From the NCBI GenBank assembly GCA_019192545.1, contig JAHCMI010000040.1, positions 1 to 64,000 of the forward strand: DNA of 64,000 bases. The letters run 5' to 3'. Positions 35,267 through 42,825 of this stretch are shown here, in pieces. The DNA is from Rivularia sp. MS3. Its GTDB lineage: Bacteria; Cyanobacteriota; Cyanobacteriia; Cyanobacteriales; Nostocaceae. Made by a program: the position numbers and the translations under genes. The notes beneath the pieces were generated by a model, which had not been told where the DNA came from, did no database searches, and saw only the letters and a list, made by a program, of their open reading frames with translations. Every line of letters starts with the position of its first letter. The first letter of the stretch is position 1.

Positions 35267-35383
35267 TTAAAAATGCTTATTCCAATCTTTTAAAAATAAG
35301 GTCGCTATTAGTAATAAAACTCCAAAACTAAAATTAAAATAGATAAGAAAGCGTACAATTTTAGAAGAAAAACTACTATTCAT
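35267..35383 (-). CDS. 38-residue single-pass membrane protein
   Basis: A short gene with a strong RBS (AGGAG, 9 bases before the ATG at 35383) and a stop at 35267. The peptide is one hydrophobic helix (IVRFLIYFNFSFGVLLLIATLFL) with polar ends and a C-terminal DWNKHF. It sits just upstream of the coupling protein, which itself has only one visible membrane segment. A small partner of the coupling protein or channel is likely from context only. Confidence 0.65.
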   Translation of the reverse strand: MNSSFSSKIVRFLIYFNFSFGVLLLIATLFLKDWNKHF

Positions 35384-35441
35384 GTCCTGCTCCTGGTTGC
35401 TATAAAAATTTATCCCTCACCAATAAAATATTTATGGGCGC

Positions 35442-35469
35442 TAATTACGAATTACGAATTACGAATTAT
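35442..35469. repeat. 7-bp tandem repeat (STRR)
   Basis: AATTACG repeated almost four times, next to a short pyrimidine-rich tract (35470-35495) at the 3' end of the secreted-protein gene. Confidence 0.9.
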
Positions 35470-35493
35470 ATTCTCTCCCTCACTCCTCCGTCT

Positions 35494-36654
35494 TCAGTCT
35501 CCGATAAAAATAGGCGCATTAACTTCGTAATTTAAAAACGGAACTGGACCAATAAAATATGGTGTTGCTCCGCAGGCATTTTTGAAGCGAAAGAATAAAG
35601 CTGTATTAACTGTATCAGTCGTTTCCGACGGCTCCATAACTACTACTTTAAAAGCGCTTCCATAAGGCAATCTTCCAGTGGGTTCCTTTCCTGCATTTAC
35701 CGATTTTAAACAACCCCAACCACCTTCTACTTTTTGGTATTTTCCGCTAATCCAAGAACGTCCTTCAAATTTGCTTCTAATGTTACGTCCTGAATTTTCT
35801 AAATCATCAAGTTCAATATATGGACAATCTTCCCCTTCACATGGCACAGAAAAGCCTGCTACATCCGAACCAGATACCGTGCGTTGACGACGTTTTTCTG
35901 CACGACCCCAAATAAAATCAATTCTGGCAACTCTATTACCTACTTCTGTTAAGGGAAGGGGGAAAGAAGCTAAAGGTACAGCGTTTAATCCCGGAACATC
36001 TTCAATTAAAGTATTTTCCCAAGCATTGAAATTGGATAACTGTACTGCATCAAGATTAGGGATATCAGAAATTGTATATGTTGATAAGTCAATTTGATTA
36101 AGTTTTAACTTTTCTAAAGTCGGATTTTGGGATAAAAGGTTTGATAGAGTTGTATTAGTATTAGTTTGAGGAGATTCGGCTTTTAATAGCGTATTGATGG
36201 GTGGGATTTCCGAAGTATTAGTTTGCCCTAAATTGGGTACTACTTCTGCTAAATGTTGAATTGTTTGTTCTCCTAATAATGGAAAATCTTCTAAGTTAGA
36301 AGTGTTTAAATTGGAATCATTAGAAACACTTGTAATATTACTAAGGCTAAATAATTGGGGTTTTAAGGCTTCATCAATATCGCCTAATGTCAGGTATCTG
36401 TCTGGAGTATCCCCCACATTCCATTCACGAGATAATCCGTTAGCTTTTATTGAACCACTTTCTTGTATTGGTGGCATATTATTAAATGAAATCCTCTGCC
36501 AATCAGGTATTAATACTTGTTGACCTCCCTCTGAAGAAATCATACGGGTAGGTAAATTAGTTGGGCTTTGTGCAAAAGTTGAACTTGAGTAGATACTAAT
36601 GGAAGCGGCGAGAATAGGGATAGCTTTTAAAGTTATAAATTGAGCAATTTTCAT
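35494..36654 (-). CDS. secreted protein of the transfer region
   Basis: 386 residues with a typical signal peptide (residues 1-28, ending STFAQ). The middle (about 90-230) is Leu/Asn-rich with repeated LSxxPNLxxV and LSxYxISDIPNL-type segments. The C-terminal 150 residues contain four cysteines (VPCEGEDCP, WGCLKS, KNACGA) that could form disulphides in the periplasm. It lies between the coupling-protein and AAA genes in the transfer region. It is a candidate periplasmic channel or mating-pair component; the family is not recognised. Confidence 0.6.
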   Translation of the reverse strand: MKIAQFITLKAIPILAASISIYSSSTFAQSPTNLPTRMISSEGGQQVLIPDWQRISFNNMPPIQESGSIKANGLSREWNVGDTPDRYLTLGDIDEALKPQLFSLSNITSVSNDSNLNTSNLEDFPLLGEQTIQHLAEVVPNLGQTNTSEIPPINTLLKAESPQTNTNTTLSNLLSQNPTLEKLKLNQIDLSTYTISDIPNLDAVQLSNFNAWENTLIEDVPGLNAVPLASFPLPLTEVGNRVARIDFIWGRAEKRRQRTVSGSDVAGFSVPCEGEDCPYIELDDLENSGRNIRSKFEGRSWISGKYQKVEGGWGCLKSVNAGKEPTGRLPYGSAFKVVVMEPSETTDTVNTALFFRFKNACGATPYFIGPVPFLNYEVNAPIFIGD

Positions 36655-36849
36655 TCATCTGTGTTGATATATTATTTCTTATTTTTAGTTAATTATCAGC
36701 ATGGAAGTAATTCCCTATTGACGTAAAAGTATTTATCACAAAAGTCATATTTTCATGTACTCGCAGGTAAACTACCGCAACACAACGGCTTTTAACCTCA
36801 TTAAAATAAAGATGATACAAAAAATATTATTGCTAAGAACGGTAAAAGC

Positions 36850-37482
36850 ATGTCAAAACCTAAAATTCTTCAAGAAAATAAAGATTATACATTTCGCTCG
36901 TACTTTGAAATGACTTACGAGCCAGAAGAGATTTTAGCTGAATTTGGGTATAACTTGGTCAGGTCTAAATTATCCCTACCAAAGACTCAAAAACCGCTTG
37001 ATAGAATTGCGGATTTAAAAGACCGTATTGAACGAACTTTACCCCGTGTTAGTCTAACAAGTGAAACTGCTCGTCGCGAAACCCTTGTTGCACCATTATT
37101 ATTAGAAGTTGCTACTTATTATTGTGACTGTCAGTTGCGTATTGAATATCCCTTAGCAGTAACTAAATGGTTAAAAGGAAACTTGGATTATTTGCTGCGT
37201 GCAAATCAAAGTCTTTTGGTAGTTGAAGCAAAAAAGGATGATATCACCAGAGGATTTACGCAAATGGCTGTAGAATTAATTGCTTTGTCTCAAATAGAAG
37301 AACAGCCATTTCAGTATGGGGCTGTAACAATTGGAGATGTTTGGCGTTTTGGTTTACTAGATGTCGAAGCTAAACGGATTACCGAAGATATTAAAATTTA
37401 TTCGCTACCCGATGATTTAGAAGCGTTAATGCTTGTTTTGGTAGGGATTGTTGAGCGAAATTCTTTTAATAATATTGTCTGA
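36850..37482 (+). CDS. PD-(D/E)XK nuclease-like protein
   Basis: 210 residues. The core GNLDYLL...LLVVEAKKDD (about 110-133) fits the D...ExK active site of restriction-like nucleases and resembles the nuclease part of type I restriction R subunits. A preceding TARRETLVAPLLLEVATYY helix is typical of that group. It lacks helicase motifs, so it is a stand-alone nuclease-fold protein. A GGTAAAAG sequence precedes the ATG. It is oriented opposite to the transfer genes and followed by a xisI remnant, which marks a small accessory insertion. Confidence 0.75.
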   Translation: MSKPKILQENKDYTFRSYFEMTYEPEEILAEFGYNLVRSKLSLPKTQKPLDRIADLKDRIERTLPRVSLTSETARRETLVAPLLLEVATYYCDCQLRIEYPLAVTKWLKGNLDYLLRANQSLLVVEAKKDDITRGFTQMAVELIALSQIEEQPFQYGAVTIGDVWRFGLLDVEAKRITEDIKIYSLPDDLEALMLVLVGIVERNSFNNIV

Positions 37483-37509
37483 AGTACCTTTTTTTAATGC
37501 TTTATAACT

Positions 37510-37622
37510 GTCAAACAAAATGGTACTGAAGTTAGAATTGCTAATCAATTGGTTGAAATGGGAGTACCCAAGCAGGATATTCCTTAGCTTTTCATGAGCC
37601 ATATATACGTCAGTTTAGCGAG
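37510..37622 (+). pseudogene. xisI: xisI remnant with frameshift
   Basis: The frame beginning at 37510 reads VKQNGTEVRIANQLVEMGVP then KQDIP and a stop. After a one-base shift it continues AFHEPYIRQFSE. This is the recognisable C-terminal part of XisI, the cyanobacterial protein usually paired with XisH. The N-terminal half and xisH are absent. A single-base deletion near 37584 explains the break. Confidence 0.75.
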
Positions 37623-37652
37623 GCAGGGGACTTGAATATTAGCTTATTATTT

Positions 37653-39236
37653 TCAACAGTCAAATAAGCAAGAAGGTTCTTTAGCCCACCTACTTGTATC
37701 TGGTGATGCAGCCGGACGAGCGTAAGCAGCTTTATTGCGAATCTCTACAATTTTATCTTCTTCCCGAATCATACTGGGTGTGAATTGCGATCGCACTTTC
37801 AAAAAGTCTCCCACACTTACATTCAAAGGTTGTTTCCCAAGTTCATGGGCTGGAAACTTCTTAGTATTCCGATAAAATACTTCCTCGGCAGTTTTTCTCA
37901 CCACCAGCGCGATTTCTGCCGGAGTAAGTAGCTTCGTCTCTCTTAACAAGCGCAACCAATCTTTTTCGCAAAAATCTAATCCTGGGAAATATTTAGCTAG
38001 GTGCAATTTGAATATCTCATACCTCGCTCCAGCATGAGGAAGGTCTACGAAAATAATCTCATCAAAACGGCGTATCAATTCCGGAGGTAGGAATTCTAAC
38101 CTGTTAACGGTAGCCATAACTAAAACCTGAGAAGTTCGTTCTTGCATCCACGTCAATAACTTCCCGGCTAATTGACGCGATACACCACCGTCCGAATCGG
38201 AATCGAAACCAGCAAATCCCTTCTCGAAGTCATCAAAATATAGAACTAAACCATGTTCTCCATTCGCATCACAAAATTGTAAAAACTCTCGTAAATTCTT
38301 CCTTGATTCGTATGCAGTAGCACCCCGTAATCCAGCCCAGTCAGCAGCAACCATTGGAACACCCATTTTCTTGGCTGCTAATTTAGCACTCAAAGATTTA
38401 CCCGTTCCCGGTGGTCCCCAAAGAATCATACCTTTTGGGAAGCTAAGGTTATGTTGTTGTGCTTCTGGTTTTAGTAGTATTGCAGCACGTTCTAAAATTT
38501 CTTCTAATAAGTCTAAACCAGCAGCGTTCGGTACATCTGGTTCATTTATAAATTCCACACCCTGTCCTTTTAATTTGGTCTTCTTATAATCCAATACTCC
38601 ACCAATTAATTCTTCTAAGGTATAAGTAAATTCAGATAAACGTTTCAATAACATTTCTAATTCACCAAGCGGTAAACCTAAACAAGTGCGGACTAAAGTT
38701 TCATACTCCAAAATGTTGACATTAGTTGTAGAAAATTTATCATTACAAAAGTTTTGAACAATGGTTTTAATATCTGACGGACTAGGTAATGGATTAATTA
38801 ATATTGGAATTAAAGGTGCTAGCGAGTGAGGAAGTTCAACATAACTTTCCATACATATGAGAAACCTTGGCACCGAATTTGCAGCTAAGTAATAAACTAA
38901 GTTACTCAGCATCATCTCCGTTTGCACAGACAATTTACCTGTCATATTATCGGGTGAAATTGTACCTTCAAAAACAAATATTCCTGGTATATCAGGATGT
39001 TGTAATAACCAATTTAATCCTGAAATGCATTGATGTTGAGTAGATATAAGTTGTTGATTATTATTGAACAGTTGTAACTGAGAATAGCCCTCATTCCAAA
39101 AATATAAAGGTAAACAAAGTTTTTGGGCTAATTCATGAATAAATTCTAGTATTTTAAATCTTTCAGTAATAGGGCTTTCTATTGCAACAACATTTTGTTT
39201 ACTGTCAAATAGTAATGGTAAATCATTTAAATTCAT
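37653..39236 (-). CDS. AAA+ ATPase, Ycf46-like
   Basis: 527 residues. The N-terminal half (1-220) is a degenerate P-loop-like domain. The C-terminal half is a canonical AAA+ module: Walker A GPPGTGKS (274-281), Walker B VLYFDDFEKGF, sensor 1 MATVNRLEF and an arginine finger context LPPELIRRFDEIIF. This is the architecture of cyanobacterial and plastid Ycf46. Cellular role is unknown (remodelling). Location in the transfer region suggests help in assembly or regulation of conjugation, by inference. Confidence 0.88.
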   Translation of the reverse strand: MNLNDLPLLFDSKQNVVAIESPITERFKILEFIHELAQKLCLPLYFWNEGYSQLQLFNNNQQLISTQHQCISGLNWLLQHPDIPGIFVFEGTISPDNMTGKLSVQTEMMLSNLVYYLAANSVPRFLICMESYVELPHSLAPLIPILINPLPSPSDIKTIVQNFCNDKFSTTNVNILEYETLVRTCLGLPLGELEMLLKRLSEFTYTLEELIGGVLDYKKTKLKGQGVEFINEPDVPNAAGLDLLEEILERAAILLKPEAQQHNLSFPKGMILWGPPGTGKSLSAKLAAKKMGVPMVAADWAGLRGATAYESRKNLREFLQFCDANGEHGLVLYFDDFEKGFAGFDSDSDGGVSRQLAGKLLTWMQERTSQVLVMATVNRLEFLPPELIRRFDEIIFVDLPHAGARYEIFKLHLAKYFPGLDFCEKDWLRLLRETKLLTPAEIALVVRKTAEEVFYRNTKKFPAHELGKQPLNVSVGDFLKVRSQFTPSMIREEDKIVEIRNKAAYARPAASPDTSRWAKEPSCLFDC

Positions 39237-39290
39237 AATTAGTGTATGCTCCTAACAAGAGAAAATACGGTTTCAATCTAATAGGTAATA

Positions 39291-39674
39291 ATGAGCAAAA
39301 ATACCGAAGGTTTAGAACAGATTTTAGGTACAACAATCACGGAATATACTCCCAACGCAATTAAATTTAGTAATTTATCTTTAGATGTATTAGAACAATT
39401 ACTTAATAAAGGTTATACAAGAGAGGATAAATATTTCAATGGTTCACCCACCATAGGTAAATTTATTGAGTTTGGTAAACGTTGTGTTGAAATGAGAGCA
39501 GTGGCAACATTTGACGGAGTAGGTTTTAAAAACCAAACTTCAGATGTAGTTATTGACGCGATAAAAGTTATTGGAGTTAAAGATTTAGATTTTGCAGGGG
39601 AATTTATAAAATTTGTACAAGGATGTGATGAAATAGAAGTATCCTCAGAATATTTATTTGCTTGGTGGGATTAG
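39291..39674 (+). CDS. hypothetical protein, 127 aa
   Basis: A soluble protein divergently transcribed from the AAA gene, with AGGTAA before the ATG. It is predicted alpha/beta, with NLSLDVLEQLLNKGYTREDKYFNG and a C-terminal acidic strand-rich half. No known motif. It ends just before the left copy of the 56-bp direct repeat that bounds the cassette. Confidence 0.55.
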   Translation: MSKNTEGLEQILGTTITEYTPNAIKFSNLSLDVLEQLLNKGYTREDKYFNGSPTIGKFIEFGKRCVEMRAVATFDGVGFKNQTSDVVIDAIKVIGVKDLDFAGEFIKFVQGCDEIEVSSEYLFAWWD

Positions 39675-39824
39675 GATTCTATTTCATGTTAAAAAAAAAT
39701 TTTCTCGTATTTATTGTAAATAAGTTTTTCGGTAATTAAAACTCTGCTTGTAAGCTTTAGATGTGATTTTTTCGGGGAATAGGGAATGTATAGTAATATT
39801 TGTCAAAATCCTAAGATTCTAAGT

Positions 39825-40172
39825 TTAGTTTCCAATAGCTTGCCTGCGAGAATAAATCTCTTCTAGAAGTAAATCTCGTAGTTCATTGGCAATATCCGAG
39901 GGCGGATAACCCGCGAGTGCACGTCCTATTAGCCTTTCTGCTTCTCGTAATTCTGAACATTCTACAGCAAGCATTGCAGCACTTCGATGAAGAACGGATC
40001 TAGTAGGTTCAAGGTCTAATAAGTTCGCCACTAGGTTTGCGGCAGCTTGTTCTTGAGCAAAGGCAGCTTTGGTTAACTCCTTGGCAATGTTAGTATCACC
40101 CCGTTGACGCGCATTCGCTGCTTGGTCAACAAGTTCCATTGCTTCTCTATGTAAAATTTCTACGTCTTGCAT
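39825..40172 (-). CDS. small helical protein of the cassette, 115 aa
   Basis: A fully helical protein with TPR-like helix pairs: HREAMELVDQAANARQRGD and AKELTKAAFAQEQAAANLV, then REAERLIGRALAGYPPSD. It overlaps the 188-residue gene by 13 bases, so the two are translationally coupled. GC is higher than in flanking genes, consistent with transfer. Its role is unknown; small TPR-like adaptors of this sort occur beside effector proteins in cyanobacterial conflict islands. Confidence 0.65.
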   Translation of the reverse strand: MQDVEILHREAMELVDQAANARQRGDTNIAKELTKAAFAQEQAAANLVANLLDLEPTRSVLHRSAAMLAVECSELREAERLIGRALAGYPPSDIANELRDLLLEEIYSRRQAIGN

Positions 40173-40726
40173 TTTTCAATTATGCGGGTGCCTGGTGTAC
40201 CAAATTCAACGACGCAGACGTAGCCAGGTGACAAAGTATCCGAAGGGCTAATCTGTTCTAGCTTCATTTTAACTCTTGATTCAACAATGCTTTTGGAGCC
40301 TCTACGAATACCGGAGACTTCGAGACGAGCCTTTCTTTGAAACAAAGTGCTTGGGTTGTCAATAGAACCTAACCAAAAATCAAAGCCAAAATTTTTTCCT
40401 TTGATAGAGCGCTCAATTACGGTCAGACCTGTAAGATATGGCATAATAAGTGCGGCAATTCCATAGGCTCCGTACTCCGTGGCAACTTCTTGATCGGCAT
40501 TAAAGCGACGTATAGTGTCATTAATCGGATTCCATTGCAGTTCGACCTCAGTGTCTTGTATACCATTGATTTGAAGGTTGACACGAAAAGGATGATTTTG
40601 GTCGTCCAAACAAACTGCCGCAGCGTCTCGGCAGGTAGCTCCAAAGGTCAGCGACCATCCAGGTCGTTCTGGCTTGGATCGACAAAGGTCATCTAGCTGC
40701 AAAAGCTCTGGTATATTATTTATCAT
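40160..40726 (-). CDS. hypothetical cassette protein, 188 aa
   Basis: A soluble, beta-rich protein (RPGWSLTFGATCRDAAAVCL, IKGKNFGFDFWLGS, YVCVVEFGTPGTRIIEK). No enzymatic motif was recognised. Its ATG overlaps the end of an upstream gene remnant (stop at 40716-40718), so the original operon had at least three genes. The composition is less AT-rich than its neighbours. Confidence 0.6.
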   Translation of the reverse strand: MINNIPELLQLDDLCRSKPERPGWSLTFGATCRDAAAVCLDDQNHPFRVNLQINGIQDTEVELQWNPINDTIRRFNADQEVATEYGAYGIAALIMPYLTGLTVIERSIKGKNFGFDFWLGSIDNPSTLFQRKARLEVSGIRRGSKSIVESRVKMKLEQISPSDTLSPGYVCVVEFGTPGTRIIEKCKT

Positions 40727-40826
40727 TAATAATTAAAACTATTGCAGTTTTCCATATAGCAATTTCTTCAATATCAATACCATATTTGAGAGCAAGGGCT
40801 GCAACTGTTGCTTGAAAATGTGGGAG
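40716..40826 (-). pseudogene. 5'-truncated gene fragment upstream of cassette genes
   Basis: Minus-strand codons from 40826 encode LPHFQATVAALALKYGIDIE and end in AIWKTAIVLIINDK at the stop. The preceding codons are interrupted by a stop and by a GC-rich repeat-like stretch (about 40827-40920, with ACGCGG and CCGTAGG elements). It reads as the C-terminal third of a gene whose 5' part was lost. Overlap with the next start shows it once belonged to the operon. Confidence 0.5.
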
Positions 40827-40986
40827 CGTTCACGCGGCTAGGGTCGCTACCGTAGGTATTGCGTGGGTCTGTGCGTGGTGCAAATACTCTTGTACCCGCT
40901 TGTCCGCAGGGCAGGTTAATGACAATAAAATGAGTTAATTTTGGGTAATAAATTCTATTTCATATAAGAATAAAATTTTCTCGTAT

Positions 40987-41901
40987 TTATTGTAAATAAG
41001 TTTTTCGATAATTGTCCTTTGCCCACTTCTTCGCTTGCTTAATAGTCCACATGGGTTCGGGTGGTAATGATGGTACATTATTTAACTGACTCAAGAAAGT
41101 AAAATCACCTGAAACTCTAGCAATAACTTGAGCTATCAATTTGCAACAACTATAAGGATATTTAACAGCTTGCTTCTCACTAAAACGAATAACCACCCAA
41201 TTATTGTTATTAAAAAATTGATTTCTAATCTTGTCTTTTCCTTGGTCAATACAATGATGTGGTGCTTTGGTATTACCTACATATGGTTCGTCAATTTCTA
41301 TATCGATGCTTAAACCGCTTGTATGTACTATTAAAAAATCTGCTGAGTAAGGGTGGGGGAATTTTGGGTTATGAAATGCTACTCCTTGAACAATATTTGG
41401 AAAGATGCGCTTAGTAATTTGATAAAAAGTTTTTTCAGAAACACCATTCTGAGCATCACTTTCACCTACTGGTTGTAATACTTTTCCATTCAGCCAAAGA
41501 TTTAGTTTTGCTTCACGCTTCGGTAAACGCATTACTACTTTATTCTCTTTCTTAGTTTTTAGTTGAATAGAACTAGGAATATTTTTCTTGCTTGATTGTT
41601 TATGTAAGTTGGATATAAAACATGAGCAGCCTAAATTGATAGAAGCCCATACAGCAACAATTAGCCAGAACGGATATAAACCAAAGAAATAAAAACAAAT
41701 AGAGATAAATAAATTGATATAAATCAATATATAAAATATTTTGTTTAAAACATAGTTACTGTCATTTGTTTCTTTGTTTGGTAAATTGGTTTGATTACTA
41801 TCAATTCGATGAAAATCTTGCTTAAAATTTGCTGTCGGATTCTCTGCAATAAATTTAAGTATTAAACGGGGATAAAATATTGCAGGATAATACTGGTTCA
41901 C
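40987..41901 (-). CDS. membrane protein with restriction-like nuclease domain
   Basis: 304 residues with a GTG start at 41901. Two membrane helices lie at about 53-100 (IFYILIYINLFISICFYFF, LYPFWLIVAVWASINLGC). The C-terminal domain (about 160-265) has ADFLIVHTSGLSIDIEIDEP and a later NQFFNNNNWVVIRFSEKQA, which matches the D...ExD pattern and strand of VSR/DUF559-like PD-(D/E)XK nucleases. The end of the gene lies inside the right direct repeat of the cassette. It may be a membrane-tethered nuclease working in transfer or entry exclusion; that is inference. Confidence 0.55.
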   Translation of the reverse strand: MNQYYPAIFYPRLILKFIAENPTANFKQDFHRIDSNQTNLPNKETNDSNYVLNKIFYILIYINLFISICFYFFGLYPFWLIVAVWASINLGCSCFISNLHKQSSKKNIPSSIQLKTKKENKVVMRLPKREAKLNLWLNGKVLQPVGESDAQNGVSEKTFYQITKRIFPNIVQGVAFHNPKFPHPYSADFLIVHTSGLSIDIEIDEPYVGNTKAPHHCIDQGKDKIRNQFFNNNNWVVIRFSEKQAVKYPYSCCKLIAQVIARVSGDFTFLSQLNNVPSLPPEPMWTIKQAKKWAKDNYRKTYLQ

Positions 41902-41929
41902 TTAATTGCCATTGATTTCAAAATTGGTA

Positions 41930-42673
41930 TTAATTATTTGATTGAGGTTGTTTGGGTAAAGGTTGTTTTAAACTATCTTCAATTCCTAATAATCCTAATT
42001 CAGTTAATAAAGGTAAACTAACTTTTGTATTTTGAGCAATTTCAACCAAAGATTTATCTGAGGTATTTCGAGCCAACGTAATAAATTCTCTCACTTTAGT
42101 AACAACTGGGTCGGATGGTGGAGTATAACCCTTACGAATAGCAGAAACCAAACCACGTTCAATATCGCTAATCGTCGCTCTCCTGAAAGAACCTACCCGT
42201 AAAGTCGGCTCCCTCCTCGACGGATTTGGAGTTTGATTGGATATATTTAAGCCACTATAAGCAGGTGAGCTATTACTATGAAGTAAGTTAAAAGTGTATA
42301 AATGAAATTTACCGTCACTAGCTCTAGTTTTTACAAATAAATTTGTAACATTCGTTGTTGTCAAATTAGGAAATTTTAAAGGCTTTATTTTACGTAGAAA
42401 AATAGTTGTGGCTTGTCCGTTATCTAAAGGTGTATCAGTAGCATAAGTAAAGTGAGTCGGGTCTGCTAGAAAAATTTGAGTAATACGTTCGTTAACTTTT
42501 GAAAAATCAATCGCAGTTGCTCGACCAGTCCAAACTTTTACGTCAATAGCTTTTGAGTCTAAACCTCTAGCTTGGTTCGCATTGACTGTTAGGATAGCGG
42601 ATTGAGCATAGCTTGGAGATGCTAGGAGTATAGTTGTAGATATTCCAAGAGAGAAGATGGTTAGTTTTTTCAT
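41930..42673 (-). CDS. virB9: VirB9/TraK-like secretion protein
   Basis: 247 residues with a signal peptide (1-23, ending PSYAQ). The N-terminal domain (IDVKVWTGRATAIDFSKVNERITQIFLADP..., residues 42-75) and the TNVTNLFVKTRASDGKFHLYTFNL segment (about 107-131) match the beta-rich N-terminal domain of VirB9/TraK, which forms the outer part of the core complex with VirB10. The C-terminal part is unlike VirB9 and helical. It lies directly downstream of the VirB10 gene. Confidence 0.75.
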   Translation of the reverse strand: MKKLTIFSLGISTTILLASPSYAQSAILTVNANQARGLDSKAIDVKVWTGRATAIDFSKVNERITQIFLADPTHFTYATDTPLDNGQATTIFLRKIKPLKFPNLTTTNVTNLFVKTRASDGKFHLYTFNLLHSNSSPAYSGLNISNQTPNPSRREPTLRVGSFRRATISDIERGLVSAIRKGYTPPSDPVVTKVREFITLARNTSDKSLVEIAQNTKVSLPLLTELGLLGIEDSLKQPLPKQPQSNN

Positions 42674-42687
42674 ATCCGTTTTAAAAA

Positions 42688-42825
42688 GGAGTGGAGGAGG
42701 GGGAGAGGGGGAGAGTGGGGGAAAGGAGGGAGTTACAGAAGTAAAGAATTAGAAGGTAGAAGAATCGTTTACTGATTCATCCCCCGCTCCCCCACTCCCC
42801 CACTCCTCCCCTCCTCCTCTCTGAC
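42688..42825. repeat. purine/pyrimidine inverted repeat between VirB9 and VirB10 genes
   Basis: GGAGTGGAGGAGGGGGAG at about 42690-42735 and CTCCCCCACTCCCCCACTCC at about 42780-42825. The C/T half lies in the VirB10 gene and encodes its last 14 residues. Confidence 0.85.

Larger units (their letters stand above)
39676..41007. repeat. imperfect direct repeats bounding a 1.3-kb cassette
   Basis: About 56 bp at 39676-39731 and 40953-41007 share TTCTATTTCAT followed, after a few differences, by a run from TTTTCTCGTATTTATTGTAA to GTTTTTCG. The right copy contains the 3' end of the 40987-41901 gene. The segment between the copies carries two genes and a gene remnant, which fits insertion or duplication by recombination at this site. 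Confidence 0.7.
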
